Assembly: GCF_007681555.1 (NCBI RefSeq)
Contig: NZ_VELE01000009.1
Coordinates: 59,780-123,779, forward strand
DNA length: 64,000 bases
Origin: Kocuria salsicia
GTDB taxonomy: Bacteria; Actinomycetota; Actinomycetes; Actinomycetales; Micrococcaceae
Reading direction: 5' to 3'
In this document: positions 7,897 to 16,203 of the stretch, one piece after another
Layout: each line of letters begins with the position of its first letter
How positions within the stretch are numbered: the stretch's first letter is position 1
Notes under the pieces: model-generated
Database searches by the model: none
Told to the model about the DNA's origin: nothing
What the model saw: the letters and a program-made list of their open reading frames with translations, nothing else
Made by a program: the position numbers and the translations under genes

Positions 7897-9327
7897 TCAG
7901 ACCTGCGAGAGGTGACCGCGCAGCGTGGTGGCGGTGTACTCGGTGCGGAACAGGCCGCGGCGCTGCAGCTCCGGGACCACGAGGTCCACGAAATCGGCGA
8001 GGGAGTCCGGCTGCACGGGCGGCATGAGGTTGAAGCCGTCCGCACCACCCTTCTCCAGCCACTCCTGCATCTGGTCGGCGATGCTCTGCGGCGTGCCCAC
8101 CATGGTGCAGTGCCCGCCGCCGGCGGCCAGGCGCCCGAGCAGCTGCCGGACGGTGGGGTTCTCGGCCTCGACGATGCGCAGGATGGTGCCGTAGCGCCCC
8201 TGCGGACCGGTGAACTTCTCCAGGGGCGGCAGCGGGGGAACGGGCGCGTCCAGCTCCCACTGGGAGCAGTCCTGCTCCACGAACGTGGAGAGCTGCGCGA
8301 GGGACTGCTCCACGGGCAGCAGCCGGTCCACGCGGTCCTGCTTGGCGAGGGCCTCCTCGTGGGTGCGGCCCACGTAGGTGACCAGCCCGGGCATCACGGC
8401 CACGGACTCCGGATCGCGGCCGGCCCGCGCGACCTCCGCCTTGACCGAGGAGTAGTACTCCTGGGCGGCCGGGAGGTCGTAGGCCACGGCGTAGATCCCC
8501 TCCGCGCAGTCCCCGGCCAGGGCCTTGCCGGGCCCGGACGCACCGGCCTGGAACAGCACCGGCTCGCCCTGCGGGGAGCGCGGGACCGTGAGGGGTCCGT
8601 CCACCAGGAAGTGGCGGCCCTCGTGGTCCAGGCGGTGCAGCTTGGAGGGGTCCGCCCACTGGCCCTCGGGGTCCGCGGTGACGGCGTCTTCGTCCCAGCT
8701 GGCCCACAGGGCGCGGGCCACCTGCACGAACTCGCGGGCGCGCTCGTAGCGCTCGTCCTTGGGCGGCATGGCCCGGTAGCCGTGGTTGCGGGCTTCCGCA
8801 TCCCACATGGAGGTCACCACGTTCCAGCCCGCCCGGCCGCCCGAGATGTGGTCCAGGGACGCGAGCATCCGGGCCGCGTGGAACGGGGTGAAGAACGTGG
8901 AGGAGACCGTGCACACCAGGCCGATGCGCTCGGTGGCGCGCGCCATCGCGGACAGCGCGGTCAGCGGTTCGAGCGACCAGTGGGGTCCGCCGGACACGTC
9001 GCCCACGCTGTGGCCGTCCGCGAAGAACACGGCGTCGAACAGGCCGTGCTCGGCGGTCTGCGCGAGCTCCTCGTAGTAGGTGATGTCCGTGAGGCGGTGC
9101 ACCGAGGAGTTCGGGGCGCGCCACGCGGCCTGGTGGTGGCCGGCGCCGTAGAGGAACGCGTTGAGGTGGAGGCGGCGGGCCGGTGCGGTCGTGGGCGACG
9201 ACGCCGCAGCGGCCGTCCCGAGCGTCGGCCCGGCTTCGGGGGTGGTTGCCGACGCCGCGCCCCCGGCAGGTGCCGTGCGCGCGGGACCGGGCTGGGCGGC
9301 GTCGTCGTGCGGGGAGGGGACGGCCAT
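7897..9327 (-). CDS. LLM-class FMN-dependent monooxygenase (NtaA/SnaA/DszA family)
   Basis: 476 residues; luciferase-like TIM barrel. The order HLNAFLYGAGHHQAAWR, YYEELAQTAEHGLFDAVFFAD, LDHISGGRAGWNVVTS, RYERAREFVQVARALW and GEPVLFQAGAS is diagnostic for the nitrilotriacetate/dibenzothiophene-sulfone monooxygenase subfamily, which uses FMNH2 supplied by a separate reductase. The first ~48 residues are a non-conserved Ala/Pro/Thr-rich tail carrying two copies of the dispersed DNA word, read as DDAA and AASS. It is the second gene of a TPP-riboswitch operon, one base after the SDR stop, so its substrate may be linked to thiamin or its breakdown products. That link is inferred from regulation only. 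No adjacent flavin reductase is seen. Confidence 0.88.
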   Translation of the reverse strand: MAVPSPHDDAAQPGPARTAPAGGAASATTPEAGPTLGTAAAASSPTTAPARRLHLNAFLYGAGHHQAAWRAPNSSVHRLTDITYYEELAQTAEHGLFDAVFFADGHSVGDVSGGPHWSLEPLTALSAMARATERIGLVCTVSSTFFTPFHAARMLASLDHISGGRAGWNVVTSMWDAEARNHGYRAMPPKDERYERAREFVQVARALWASWDEDAVTADPEGQWADPSKLHRLDHEGRHFLVDGPLTVPRSPQGEPVLFQAGASGPGKALAGDCAEGIYAVAYDLPAAQEYYSSVKAEVARAGRDPESVAVMPGLVTYVGRTHEEALAKQDRVDRLLPVEQSLAQLSTFVEQDCSQWELDAPVPPLPPLEKFTGPQGRYGTILRIVEAENPTVRQLLGRLAAGGGHCTMVGTPQSIADQMQEWLEKGGADGFNLMPPVQPDSLADFVDLVVPELQRRGLFRTEYTATTLRGHLSQV

Positions 9328-9328
9328 G

Positions 9329-10093
9329 TCAGTCCATCACCAGCCCGCCGTCGACCACCAGGTTCTGGCCGGTGACCCCGCGGGACCAGTCCGAGGCGAA
9401 GAACAGGGCGGTGTTCGCGAACTCCTCAGGGGTGGTCACGCGGCCCAGGGGGGTGCCGGCGGCGATGAAGTCGAAGACCTCGTCCGGGGTGGCGGCGCTC
9501 GCGTCCGTGGTGCGCAGCAGGCCACCGGAGATCATGTTCACGGTGATGCCCTGCGGGCCGAGGTCCTTGGCGGCGGTGCGGGTGAGCGCGAGCAGGGCGG
9601 CCTTCGCGGCGGTGTAGTCGTGGTAGGGGACCACCGGGTTCTGGAAGAGGTTGGTGCCGATGTTGATGATGCGCCCCTCACCGGCCTGGCCCATGCCCGG
9701 GGTGACCGCCTGCATCACGTTGAGGGCGCCCACCACGGCGCCGTGGAACTGCTGCGTGAGGTTCTCGGCGGTCAGGTGCTCCAGGGTGGGGCGGGCGTCC
9801 CCGTTGAAGCTGAAGTCCACCAGGGCGTTGTTCACGGCCACCGTGATCGGCGCGCCGAAGTGCTCCCGGGCCTGGGTGACCATGTCCCGCACCTGTTGGG
9901 CATCGGTCACGTCCGCCTGGACGGCGAGCGCCCTGTCCTCCCCGAGCTCACGGACCAGCGCCCGGGCGCGGTCCTCGCTCGCGTGGTAGTTCACGACGAC
10001 GCGCGCACCCTCGCGCGCGAATGCCCGGCTGAGGTGCTCCCCGAGCCCACGGGCTCCGCCGGTGACCAGGACGATGGCGTTCTCGATCCGCAT
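9329..10093 (-). CDS. SDR oxidoreductase (3-oxoacyl-ACP reductase-like)
   Basis: 254 residues from ATG 10093, chosen because AGGAG lies five bases upstream; GTG 10099 would overlap that site. Classical short-chain dehydrogenase: TGGARGLGEHL (NAD(P)-binding, from residue 11), NNALVDF in place of the usual NNAG, a catalytic YTAAKAALLAL (YxxxK), and the C-terminal NLVVDGG. The Ser of the triad is less obvious, since the strand reads IINIGTNLFQNP. It is the first gene behind the TPP riboswitch and is translationally coupled to the flavin monooxygenase. Annotation as FabG-like rests on general similarity; the regulation points to a thiamin-related substrate instead. Confidence 0.88.
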   Translation of the reverse strand: MRIENAIVLVTGGARGLGEHLSRAFAREGARVVVNYHASEDRARALVRELGEDRALAVQADVTDAQQVRDMVTQAREHFGAPITVAVNNALVDFSFNGDARPTLEHLTAENLTQQFHGAVVGALNVMQAVTPGMGQAGEGRIINIGTNLFQNPVVPYHDYTAAKAALLALTRTAAKDLGPQGITVNMISGGLLRTTDASAATPDEVFDFIAAGTPLGRVTTPEEFANTALFFASDWSRGVTGQNLVVDGGLVMD

Positions 10094-10149
10094 GCTCACT
10101 CCTGTGGCTCACGGCGAAGAAAGCGGTGCGCCACCTGCGCGGTGCGACC

Positions 10150-10269
10150 GTGACATCCCTTCGCCAGTACTAACTGGACAGGTTCGACGGGTGTCATCTC
10201 AGCCGCCTTGGCTTCACGCTCCGTGCGCCCGGTGGGGCTGGAGGGAAGGGTGGCGGCACCCCGTGTCAC
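10150..10269 (-). promoter_or_regulatory. TPP riboswitch (THI element)
   Basis: Read on the minus strand, the leader contains the conserved thiamin pyrophosphate aptamer blocks in order: GGGGTGC, GGCTGAGATGACACCCG, GAACCTG, then CAGTTAGTACTGGCGAAGGGA split across the P4/P5 arm. The outer P1 helix is GTGACA with TGTCAC. It ends about 57 bases before the SDR start. A TACACT -10 (10278-10283) and a TTGATC -35 with 19-bp spacing precede it. TPP binding is expected to shut the operon off. Confidence 0.93.
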
Positions 10270-10427
10270 TGGTGGTCAGTGTAGTCAGGGAGGTTTGGCG
10301 AGGATCAAGTGAGCGGATTGACCGGGAAGGATGGGGTCGCAGGGAACCCTGATAGGAAAGTGGCGAGACCAAATAACCGGCAGCGCGCTCGGCGGAGGGG
10401 CACGGCAGCCAGAACGGAGACGGGCGA

Positions 10428-10766
10428 ATGTCACACCGAACAGCCGCTTCGCGGGCAAGGAACGTTGGATGGGTGCTGTGGCTCGCAGCGGTACTCGCCT
10501 GGATCGGAGGGCTTGTGGCGGAGCGACTCGTGTACTCCGGATCCCTGTCCTGCGAACTGGGCGACGGAAGCTCGATCTACGGTGAGCCGGAGTGGAGCTG
10601 GGTGCCACTGGGCCACACATGCACCTGGGAGAACGTGGGCGGCGTGACAGTCGTGGACGAGCCGTCCATGATGACTCTCGTACCGCTGCTGGTCCTGTTC
10701 CTGTGGGGAATCAGCCTGATGTTGGCTCGTGTTTCCAAGCCACAGCCGCACCGCAGTCCGGTATAA
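10428..10766 (+). CDS. Small membrane protein of unknown function
   Basis: 112 residues. Two predicted membrane helices, near residues 12-30 (VGWVLWLAAVLAWIGGLVA) and near 82-100 (LVPLLVLFLWGISLMLA). The extracytoplasmic loop between them has two cysteines (SLSCELG, GHTCTW) that could form a disulphide. GGAGACGGGCGA lies before the ATG. It runs from the same intergenic space as the TPP-riboswitch promoter, in the opposite direction. No family recognised. Confidence 0.65.
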   Translation: MSHRTAASRARNVGWVLWLAAVLAWIGGLVAERLVYSGSLSCELGDGSSIYGEPEWSWVPLGHTCTWENVGGVTVVDEPSMMTLVPLLVLFLWGISLMLARVSKPQPHRSPV

Positions 10767-10790
10767 CCGGTCCTGCCGGTGGCAGCTCGG

Positions 10791-11012
10791 TCAAGACAGG
10801 CCGTTGCTCGCGGGGCGGCGCGCCGCTCGACGGCGCTGTGCCGCGACTTCTGCACGCCGTTCTTGCACCGCCTTGGTGAAAAAGATGACGGCGAAAAGCA
10901 GTTCCAGGGTCATGAGCAGCCATGATTCCCGCGCTCCAATGAAAGTGATCACGAAGAGGGCCACCATCGCGGACCCCTGGATCAGCAAGCCCACCGATTT
11001 CCGTTTCAGCAT
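10791..11012 (-). CDS. Small membrane protein of unknown function
   Basis: 73 residues: a short basic start (MLKRKSVG), two closely spaced hydrophobic segments (LLIQGSAMVALFVITFIG and LLMTLELLFAVIFF), then an Arg/Ala-rich cytoplasmic tail. The composition of a real membrane protein supports the call. It converges on the preceding small membrane protein gene. No homologue recognised. Confidence 0.6.
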   Translation of the reverse strand: MLKRKSVGLLIQGSAMVALFVITFIGARESWLLMTLELLFAVIFFTKAVQERRAEVAAQRRRAARRPASNGLS

Positions 11013-11219
11013 GCCCCCACCGTAGGCAGGTCACTGCCAGATCGTCTCGTGTACCGGGTCGCAGCGACAGAGAAGCCGAGTGGGTTGCTGCGGGACCGCC
11101 TTTCTGAAAGCCGCCCCGGGTGCGCCACCCAAAAGCGCCCTGCTACCCTTGCTGGCTGGTGTGCCGGGAAGTCTGGTCGGCGGTAATGAGCGTGATGCCC
11201 GTCGACATTGGAGTAGTCC

Positions 11220-12611
11220 ATGCCCCTGCACCACACGACCACCCCTGCCCACCGTGAGCCCGGATCCCCGGAGCCCGTGGCGCAGGAAGAGCCCTCCGGC
11301 TTCGTTTCGGAGCCCGGTTTCTTCAACCATCCTGAGCCCCCGTGCGAGCCTGACCACCCCGCGGGCGGCGCCCTCTCCCGCCTCCAGGACGTCCTGCGCC
11401 GCGAGACCGTGGCCGGCATCCTCCTGGTGGTCGCCGCCGTCCTCGCCATCGTCTGGGCCAACTCCCCCTTTGCGGAGAGCTACTTCGCGTTGCGGGACCT
11501 CGACGTGGGCTACGAGCCGTGGCACCTGAACTTCAGCCTCGGCGCCTGGGCCGCGGACGGGCTGCTCGCGATCTTCTTCTTCCTCGTAGGCCTGGAGCTC
11601 AAGCGCGAGTTCGTCGCGGGTGATCTGCGGGACCTCGGCAAGGCAGCGGTGCCGATTGCGGCGGCGGTGGGCGGCGTCGTCCTCCCGGCTCTGATCTACG
11701 CGGGCGTGAACCTCGGCAGTCCCGAGACCCTGGGCGGCTGGGCGATCCCCACCGCCACCGACATCGCGTTTGCGGTGGCGGTGCTCGCGATCGTGGGCTC
11801 GCACCTGCCCAGCGCGCTCCGCCTCTTCCTGCTCACGCTTGCCGTGGTGGACGACCTGCTGGCCATCACGATCATCGCGGTCTTCTACACCGACGAGGTG
11901 CACGTGCTCCCGCTGCTCCTCGCGCTCGTCCCGCTGGCCGTGTTCGGGCTCCTGGCGCACCGCTTCCCCCGCTTCTTCGCGCACCGCACGTGGGCCGCCT
12001 GGGCGATCCTGGTGCCGCTGGCCGTGATCACGTGGGCCCTGGTCCACGAGGCGGGGATCCACGCCACGGTCGCGGGTGTCCTGCTCGGTTTCGCAATTCC
12101 CGTCCTCGCGGGAAAAGCTTCCGGGGACCCCGTGGAGCTCGCCGAGCACCTGGAGCACCGCGTCCGGCCCCTGTCCGCCGGGTTCGCGGTGCCGGTCTTC
12201 GCGTTCTTCTCCGCGGGCGTCGCGGTGGGCGGCTGGGACGGATTGACGACGGCGCTCGCCGCCCCCGTCACGCTCGGCACCATCGCGGGCCTCGTCCTGG
12301 GCAAGCCGCTGGGCATCATTGCCGCCACGTGGCTCACCACCGTGCTCACCGGGCGGAAGCTGGATCCGTCCTACCGGTGGATCGACCTGGTGGGGATCGC
12401 GCTGCTGGCCGGCATCGGGTTCACGGTGTCTCTGCTGATCTCGGAGCTCAGCTTCGACCCGTCCGCGGCCGCCGGTGACCAGGCCAAGGTGGCCGTGCTG
12501 ACCGCCTCGGTCCTGGCGGCCGTGCTGGCCGGCGGTGTGCTGGCGGTCCGCAACCGCCGCTACCGCAGCGCGTCACCCCGGGTGTTCGGGAACGACGCCG
12601 CAGAGGCGTAG
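11220..12611 (+). CDS. nhaA: Na+/H+ antiporter NhaA
   Basis: 463 residues. The family's core is intact: [13 protein letters not shown] early, [15 protein letters not shown], and the VVDDLLAI pair of aspartates (about 211-212) that corresponds to the cation-binding Asp163/Asp164 of E. coli NhaA. About 11 membrane helices are expected. It exchanges external protons for internal sodium, giving salt and alkali tolerance. The ~50-residue N-terminal extension is hydrophilic and not part of the fold. The very end (NDAAEA) overlaps a variant of the dispersed GACGCCGC word. A hairpin follows. Confidence 0.95.
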   Translation: MPLHHTTTPAHREPGSPEPVAQEEPSGFVSEPGFFNHPEPPCEPDHPAGGALSRLQDVLRRETVAGILLVVAAVLAIVWANSPFAESYFALRDLDVGYEPWHLNFSLGAWAADGLLAIFFFLVGLELKREFVAGDLRDLGKAAVPIAAAVGGVVLPALIYAGVNLGSPETLGGWAIPTATDIAFAVAVLAIVGSHLPSALRLFLLTLAVVDDLLAITIIAVFYTDEVHVLPLLLALVPLAVFGLLAHRFPRFFAHRTWAAWAILVPLAVITWALVHEAGIHATVAGVLLGFAIPVLAGKASGDPVELAEHLEHRVRPLSAGFAVPVFAFFSAGVAVGGWDGLTTALAAPVTLGTIAGLVLGKPLGIIAATWLTTVLTGRKLDPSYRWIDLVGIALLAGIGFTVSLLISELSFDPSAAAGDQAKVAVLTASVLAAVLAGGVLAVRNRRYRSASPRVFGNDAAEA

Positions 12612-12778
12612 GGACCGGGGGCTTCCGTCCCCTGCGGTGGTCGTTGCGGAGGGCATGTGCCGGGCGCTTCCCGGGGCCGAAACTGTGTCAGTCGCGAGGT
12701 CGGATCGCGTGGAACGGAGCCGTGCCATGGCACTCCACGACGCGCTGAGGGCCCGCATCACCGGGGCCCCCAGTGAGT

Positions 12779-12808
12779 GACGCCGCCGGGCACAACCCGC
12801 TCGGCGTC
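12779..12808. terminator. Terminator between nhaA and nadE
   Basis: GACGCCG pairs with CGGCGTC and an inner CGGG with CCCG, in the space between two converging genes. The 220-base gap otherwise shows no convincing gene. Confidence 0.55.
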
Positions 12809-12831
12809 GTCGGCGCTGAACGGGAGCGGGC

Positions 12832-13659
12832 TCAGCCCTCCCGCCACCACGCATCCGCCGGGGTCACTGGCACGGTGCGCTTGTGGCGGGAGCGCAGGAA
12901 GATCTGCTCCAGCTTCTCCGCGACCTCCACGTGGACGTCCTTGCCCTCGAGGTAGTCGTCGATGTCCTCGTACGTGAGGCCCAGCTCGTCCTCGTCCGTG
13001 CGGCCGGGGTTGTCGTTGAGCAGGTCCGCGGTGGGGACCTTCCCGACCAGCTGCTCCGAGGCTCCCAGGTACTCCAGCAGCTGCCGGTTCTGCCGCTTGT
13101 TCAGCCCGGCCAGCGGCAGGAGGTCCGCGCCGCCGTCCCCGAACTTGGTGAAGAACCCGGTGATGGACTCCGCCGCGTGGTCCGTGCCGATCACCAGCAG
13201 GTTGTGGTCCCCGCCCACCGCGTACTGCGCGGTCATGCGCACGCGGGCCTTGGTGTTGCCGCGTGTGAAGTCGCTGAGCTGCTCACCGGTGGCGGCGGCG
13301 TAGGCGGCCTCGAACCCGTCGACGGCCGGCGCGACGTCGTACGTGACCACCCGGTCCGGCTCGATGAAGGCGAGGGCGGCCTGGGCGTCGTCCTCGTCCT
13401 GCTGGGTGCGGTACGGCAGGCGCATGGCCACGAACTCCGCAGGGATCTCGTCCTCGCGCAGCTTCTCCACGGCCAGCTGCGCGAGCCGACCCGCGAGCGT
13501 GGAGTCCACGCCGCCGCTGATGCCCAGCACGAAGCCCCTGGTGTGCGTCGCCTGGAGGTAGTCGCACAGGAAGTCGACGCGCCGCGCCGCCTCCGTCTCC
13601 GGGTCGATCCGCGGGGCCACCCCGAGTTCGGCGATGATCTGTGCCTGCAATTCACGCAT
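12832..13659 (-). CDS. nadE: NH3-dependent NAD+ synthetase
   Basis: 275 residues; N-type ATP pyrophosphatase. SGGVDS at 48-53 is the P-loop-like motif that binds ATP pyrophosphate. The [13 protein letters not shown] and [26 protein letters not shown] stretches are specific to NadE. There is no N-terminal nitrilase domain, so this is the ammonia-dependent short form rather than the glutamine-dependent form of mycobacteria. It performs the last step of NAD biosynthesis, amidating nicotinate adenine dinucleotide. Divergent from the enoyl-CoA hydratase gene. Confidence 0.95.
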   Translation of the reverse strand: MRELQAQIIAELGVAPRIDPETEAARRVDFLCDYLQATHTRGFVLGISGGVDSTLAGRLAQLAVEKLREDEIPAEFVAMRLPYRTQQDEDDAQAALAFIEPDRVVTYDVAPAVDGFEAAYAAATGEQLSDFTRGNTKARVRMTAQYAVGGDHNLLVIGTDHAAESITGFFTKFGDGGADLLPLAGLNKRQNRQLLEYLGASEQLVGKVPTADLLNDNPGRTDEDELGLTYEDIDDYLEGKDVHVEVAEKLEQIFLRSRHKRTVPVTPADAWWREG

Positions 13660-13811
13660 GCCGCCATGCTAGCGACCGTGTGTTTCCGGCACGTCACGTC
13701 CCACTCCCCCCCCGCAGATGACGACGACGCCGCACGTGCGCCTGCTCCGACGCGCGCCAGGCACGGGGCGGTGTGAGGCGGGGAACGGCGGGGTCGTGAG
13801 ATGCTGGTCAC

Positions 13812-14594
13812 ATGACTGAGAACACCTACGACACCATCCTGGTCCGCCGCGAGGGACGCGTGGGCGTGATTGCGCTGAACCGCCCCAAGGCGCTGAACGC
13901 GCTGAACGAGCAGACCATGACCGAGCTCGTGGCGGCCGCCACCGACCTGGACCGTGATCCGGAGATCGGTGCGATCGTCCTCACCGGCTCCGAGAAGGCG
14001 TTCGCCGCGGGTGCTGACATCAAGGAGATGGGCTCCAAGACCGGTTCGGACATGTACCGCGAGGACTTCTTCTCCGCGTGGGACACCTTCGCCCGGCTGC
14101 GCACGCCGAAGATCGCGGCGGTCGCGGGCTACGCCCTGGGCGGTGGCTGCGAGGCGGCCATGATGTGCGACATGATCATCGCCGCGGACACTGCCAAGTT
14201 CGGGCAGCCGGAGATCACCCTGGGCGTCATTCCCGGTATGGGCGGCACGCAGCGGCTCACCCGTGCGGTGGGCAAGGCCAAGGCGATGGACCTCATTCTC
14301 ACCGGCCGCCAGATGGACGCCGAGGAGGCGGAACGCTCCGGACTCGTCTCCCGAGTGGTCCCCGCCGACTCCCTCATGGACACCGCGCTCGAGGTCGCCA
14401 CGACGATCGCCGGCATGTCCAAGCCGGTGGCACAGCACGCCGTGGAGACGGTGAACACCGCGTACGAGACCACCCTGGCCGCCGGCCTGCAGTACGAGCG
14501 CCGCGTGTTCCACGGGCTGTTCTCCACTGCGGACCAGAAGGAGGGCATGGCGGCCTTCACGGAGAAGCGGAAGCCGAACTTCTCCCACGAGTGA
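13812..14594 (+). CDS. Enoyl-CoA hydratase
   Basis: 260 residues; crotonase fold. Oxyanion-hole segments [11 protein letters not shown] (about 66-76) and [13 protein letters not shown] are present. Both catalytic glutamates are in place: one in the GGGCEAA helix, one in [17 protein letters not shown]. This is the pattern of true short-chain enoyl-CoA hydratases (EchA8 type) that add water to trans-2-enoyl-CoA in beta-oxidation. Cytosolic. It stands alone between a divergent nadE and a strong terminator, so its pathway partners are elsewhere. Confidence 0.93.
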   Translation: MTENTYDTILVRREGRVGVIALNRPKALNALNEQTMTELVAAATDLDRDPEIGAIVLTGSEKAFAAGADIKEMGSKTGSDMYREDFFSAWDTFARLRTPKIAAVAGYALGGGCEAAMMCDMIIAADTAKFGQPEITLGVIPGMGGTQRLTRAVGKAKAMDLILTGRQMDAEEAERSGLVSRVVPADSLMDTALEVATTIAGMSKPVAQHAVETVNTAYETTLAAGLQYERRVFHGLFSTADQKEGMAAFTEKRKPNFSHE

Positions 14595-14644
14595 GCACCA
14601 GAGGTGCACCGCGCGGGGTGGTGCACCACCCGGTGACACTCATC

Positions 14645-14684
14645 GACGGCGCCGTTCCGGGGGAGGCCCGGGAGCGGCGCCGTC
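14645..14684 (+). terminator. Terminator of enoyl-CoA hydratase gene
   Basis: GACGGCGCCG pairs with CGGCGCCGTC, with an inner TTCCGGG/CCCGGGA part, about 50 bases after the stop codon. Confidence 0.7.
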
Positions 14685-14709
14685 GTGCTGCCCGGCGGCG
14701 GTCGCAACA

Positions 14710-14756
14710 ACGGAGCAGATGCAGAAATTGAGCGGTTCTGGTGCGTTTGCTCCGTT
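14710..14756. repeat. Dispersed palindromic repeat, copy c
   Basis: ACGGAGCAGATGCA faces TGCGTTTGCTCCGTT across an 18-base spacer, forming an imperfect hairpin. It belongs to the family at 4391 and 59356. The 374-base gap here holds the terminator, copies c and d, and the operator/promoter of the molybdate operon; I see no gene. Confidence 0.6.
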
Positions 14757-14808
14757 CTTGCGCGGGGGTGGAGGCGAGATGTGGGCGGTTTTCCGGGGGC
14801 GTGCACCA

Positions 14809-14854
14809 ACGGAGCAAACGTCGACATCCGGGCCGTTGTGTGCACTTGCTCCGC
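14809..14854. repeat. Dispersed palindromic repeat, copy d
   Basis: ACGGAGCAAACGT faces TGCACTTGCTCCGC across about 19 bases. It lies some 50 bases from copy c, giving a tandem arrangement. Confidence 0.6.
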
Positions 14855-14912
14855 CAGTCAGCATCGGAAGGGCGCCAGGCCGACTCCGCGAGCCCGTGAC
14901 CACGGACTGTCC

Positions 14913-14955
14913 CCGCATCTGCGGTCCTCTTCGTACCTATGACCCGCAGCTGCGG
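14913..14955 (+). promoter_or_regulatory. Putative operator/promoter of the molybdate operon
   Basis: Two dyads, CCGCATCTGCGG (14913-14924) and the perfect palindrome CCGCAGCTGCGG (14944-14955), start 31 bp apart, about three helical turns. A TACCTAT -10-like box lies between them and the ATG follows the second dyad by 13 bases. This fits an autoregulated operator for the HTH protein encoded next; not proven. Confidence 0.5.
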
Positions 14956-14968
14956 ATAGGGTGTGTCC

Positions 14969-15370
14969 ATGACCTTCCTCCGCGTGGCCCGGGCGGCCAC
15001 CTTCCTGGGCGTCAGCGACGACACCGTGCGGCGGTGGATCGAGCAGGGCGCGCTCACCGGGCACAAGAACTCTGCGGGGCACACCGTGGTGGACGGGGCG
15101 CAGCTCGCGCAGCTTGCCCGCCGCAATGCCGTGAGCCCCGAGGACCCCGCGAAGGTGGGCAGCTCGGCCCGGAACAGGCTGGTGGGGCTGGTGACCGCGG
15201 TGAAGTCCGACCCCGTGATGTCCCAGGTGGAGCTGCAGTGCGGTCCGCACCGGATCGTGTCCCTCATGAGCACGGAGGCGGTGGAGGACCTCGGGCTCGA
15301 ACCGGGATCCGTGGCCACTGCCGTGGTGAAGTCCACCGCGGTGATCGTGGAGACGGAGGGGCGCAAGTGA
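14969..15370 (+). CDS. HTH/TOBE molybdate-responsive protein
   Basis: 133 residues from ATG 14969 (a GTG two codons earlier is possible). The N-terminus is a MerR/excisionase-type helix-turn-helix (RAATFLGVSDDTVRRWIEQGAL). The C-terminal half is a Mop/TOBE domain (SARNRLVGLVTAVKSDPVMS, then VVKSTAVIVE) that binds molybdate or tungstate. Actinobacteria commonly carry this fusion at the head of mod operons, where it probably acts as the molybdate sensor/regulator or an oxyanion-storage protein. Its stop overlaps the ModA start (ATGA). The ATPase two genes on has no TOBE domain of its own, so this protein may supply that function. Confidence 0.85.
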   Translation: MTFLRVARAATFLGVSDDTVRRWIEQGALTGHKNSAGHTVVDGAQLAQLARRNAVSPEDPAKVGSSARNRLVGLVTAVKSDPVMSQVELQCGPHRIVSLMSTEAVEDLGLEPGSVATAVVKSTAVIVETEGRK

Positions 15371-16203
15371 TGGCGCGCGCAGAGCGGAAGACACCGGGCA
15401 CCGCGGGTAAACGCCGACTCACGGCCCTCGTGGCCGCTGCGGGTCTGGGTGCCCTGGTGCTCACCGGCTGCGGTGGGCAGAGCGGGGCAGGTGACGCATC
15501 GGCGTCGTCCTCGGAGGCCGGGGGCGGGGACAAGACCCTGCGGGTGTCCGCGGCGGCGTCCCTCACCACGTCCTTCGAGCAGTTGTCCGACGAGTTCGAG
15601 AAGGACCACCCCGGCGTGCACGTGGACGTGAACTACGGCGGATCCTCGGGGCTCGTGCAGCAGCTCACCGAGGGCGCGTCCGCGGACGTGTTCGCCTCCG
15701 CGGACCAGAAGAACATGAAGAAGCTCACGGACGCGGACCTCGCCCAGGGGGAGCCGAAGATCTTCGCGACCAACGTGCTGACCCTCGTGGTGCCCAAGGA
15801 CAACCCGGCGGGGATCACGAGCGTCCAGGACGTGCTGGACAAGAAGGTCAAGCTCGTCACGTGCGCGCCCGAGGTGCCGTGCGGCGCCGCCACGCAGAAG
15901 GTGGAGAAGGCCAACGGTGTGGAGCTCAAGCCCGTGAGCCAGGAGAACGCCGTGACGGACGTGCTCGGCAAGGTCACCAGCGGCCAGGCGGACGCCGGGA
16001 TCGTGTACGTCACGGATGCCAAGGCTGCCGGGGACAAGGTCACCACCATCGAGATCCCCAAGACGGACGAGGCGATCAACAAGTACCCGATCGTGGCACT
16101 GAACAAGTCCGAGCAGCCGGAGCTCGCCGCGCAGTTCGTGGACCTGGTCACGGGTGAGCGCGGGCAGAAGGTGCTGAAGGACGCGGGCTTCGGCACCCCG
16201 TGA
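15370..16203 (+). CDS. modA: Molybdate ABC transporter substrate-binding lipoprotein ModA
   Basis: 277 residues. Lipobox VLTGC puts the lipidated Cys at position 34, anchoring the protein outside the membrane. ModA-type binding domain: [16 protein letters not shown] (oxyanion-binding Ser residues), [24 protein letters not shown] and [16 protein letters not shown], where the Tyr contacts molybdate. It captures molybdate (and likely tungstate) and delivers it to the permease. Start ATG overlaps the previous stop; its own stop overlaps the next start (GTGA), so the three genes are translationally coupled. Confidence 0.95.
   Translation: MARAERKTPGTAGKRRLTALVAAAGLGALVLTGCGGQSGAGDASASSSEAGGGDKTLRVSAAASLTTSFEQLSDEFEKDHPGVHVDVNYGGSSGLVQQLTEGASADVFASADQKNMKKLTDADLAQGEPKIFATNVLTLVVPKDNPAGITSVQDVLDKKVKLVTCAPEVPCGAATQKVEKANGVELKPVSQENAVTDVLGKVTSGQADAGIVYVTDAKAAGDKVTTIEIPKTDEAINKYPIVALNKSEQPELAAQFVDLVTGERGQKVLKDAGFGTP

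Noticed and set aside
7897..9327. Bacterial luciferase or alkanesulfonate monooxygenase
   Set aside because: Length and the order of motifs fit the NtaA/DszA subfamily, not LuxA or SsuD.
12612..12778. A small rightward gene between nhaA and nadE
   Set aside because: The only open frame (about 40 codons from ATG 12656) has no ribosome site and no recognisable content.
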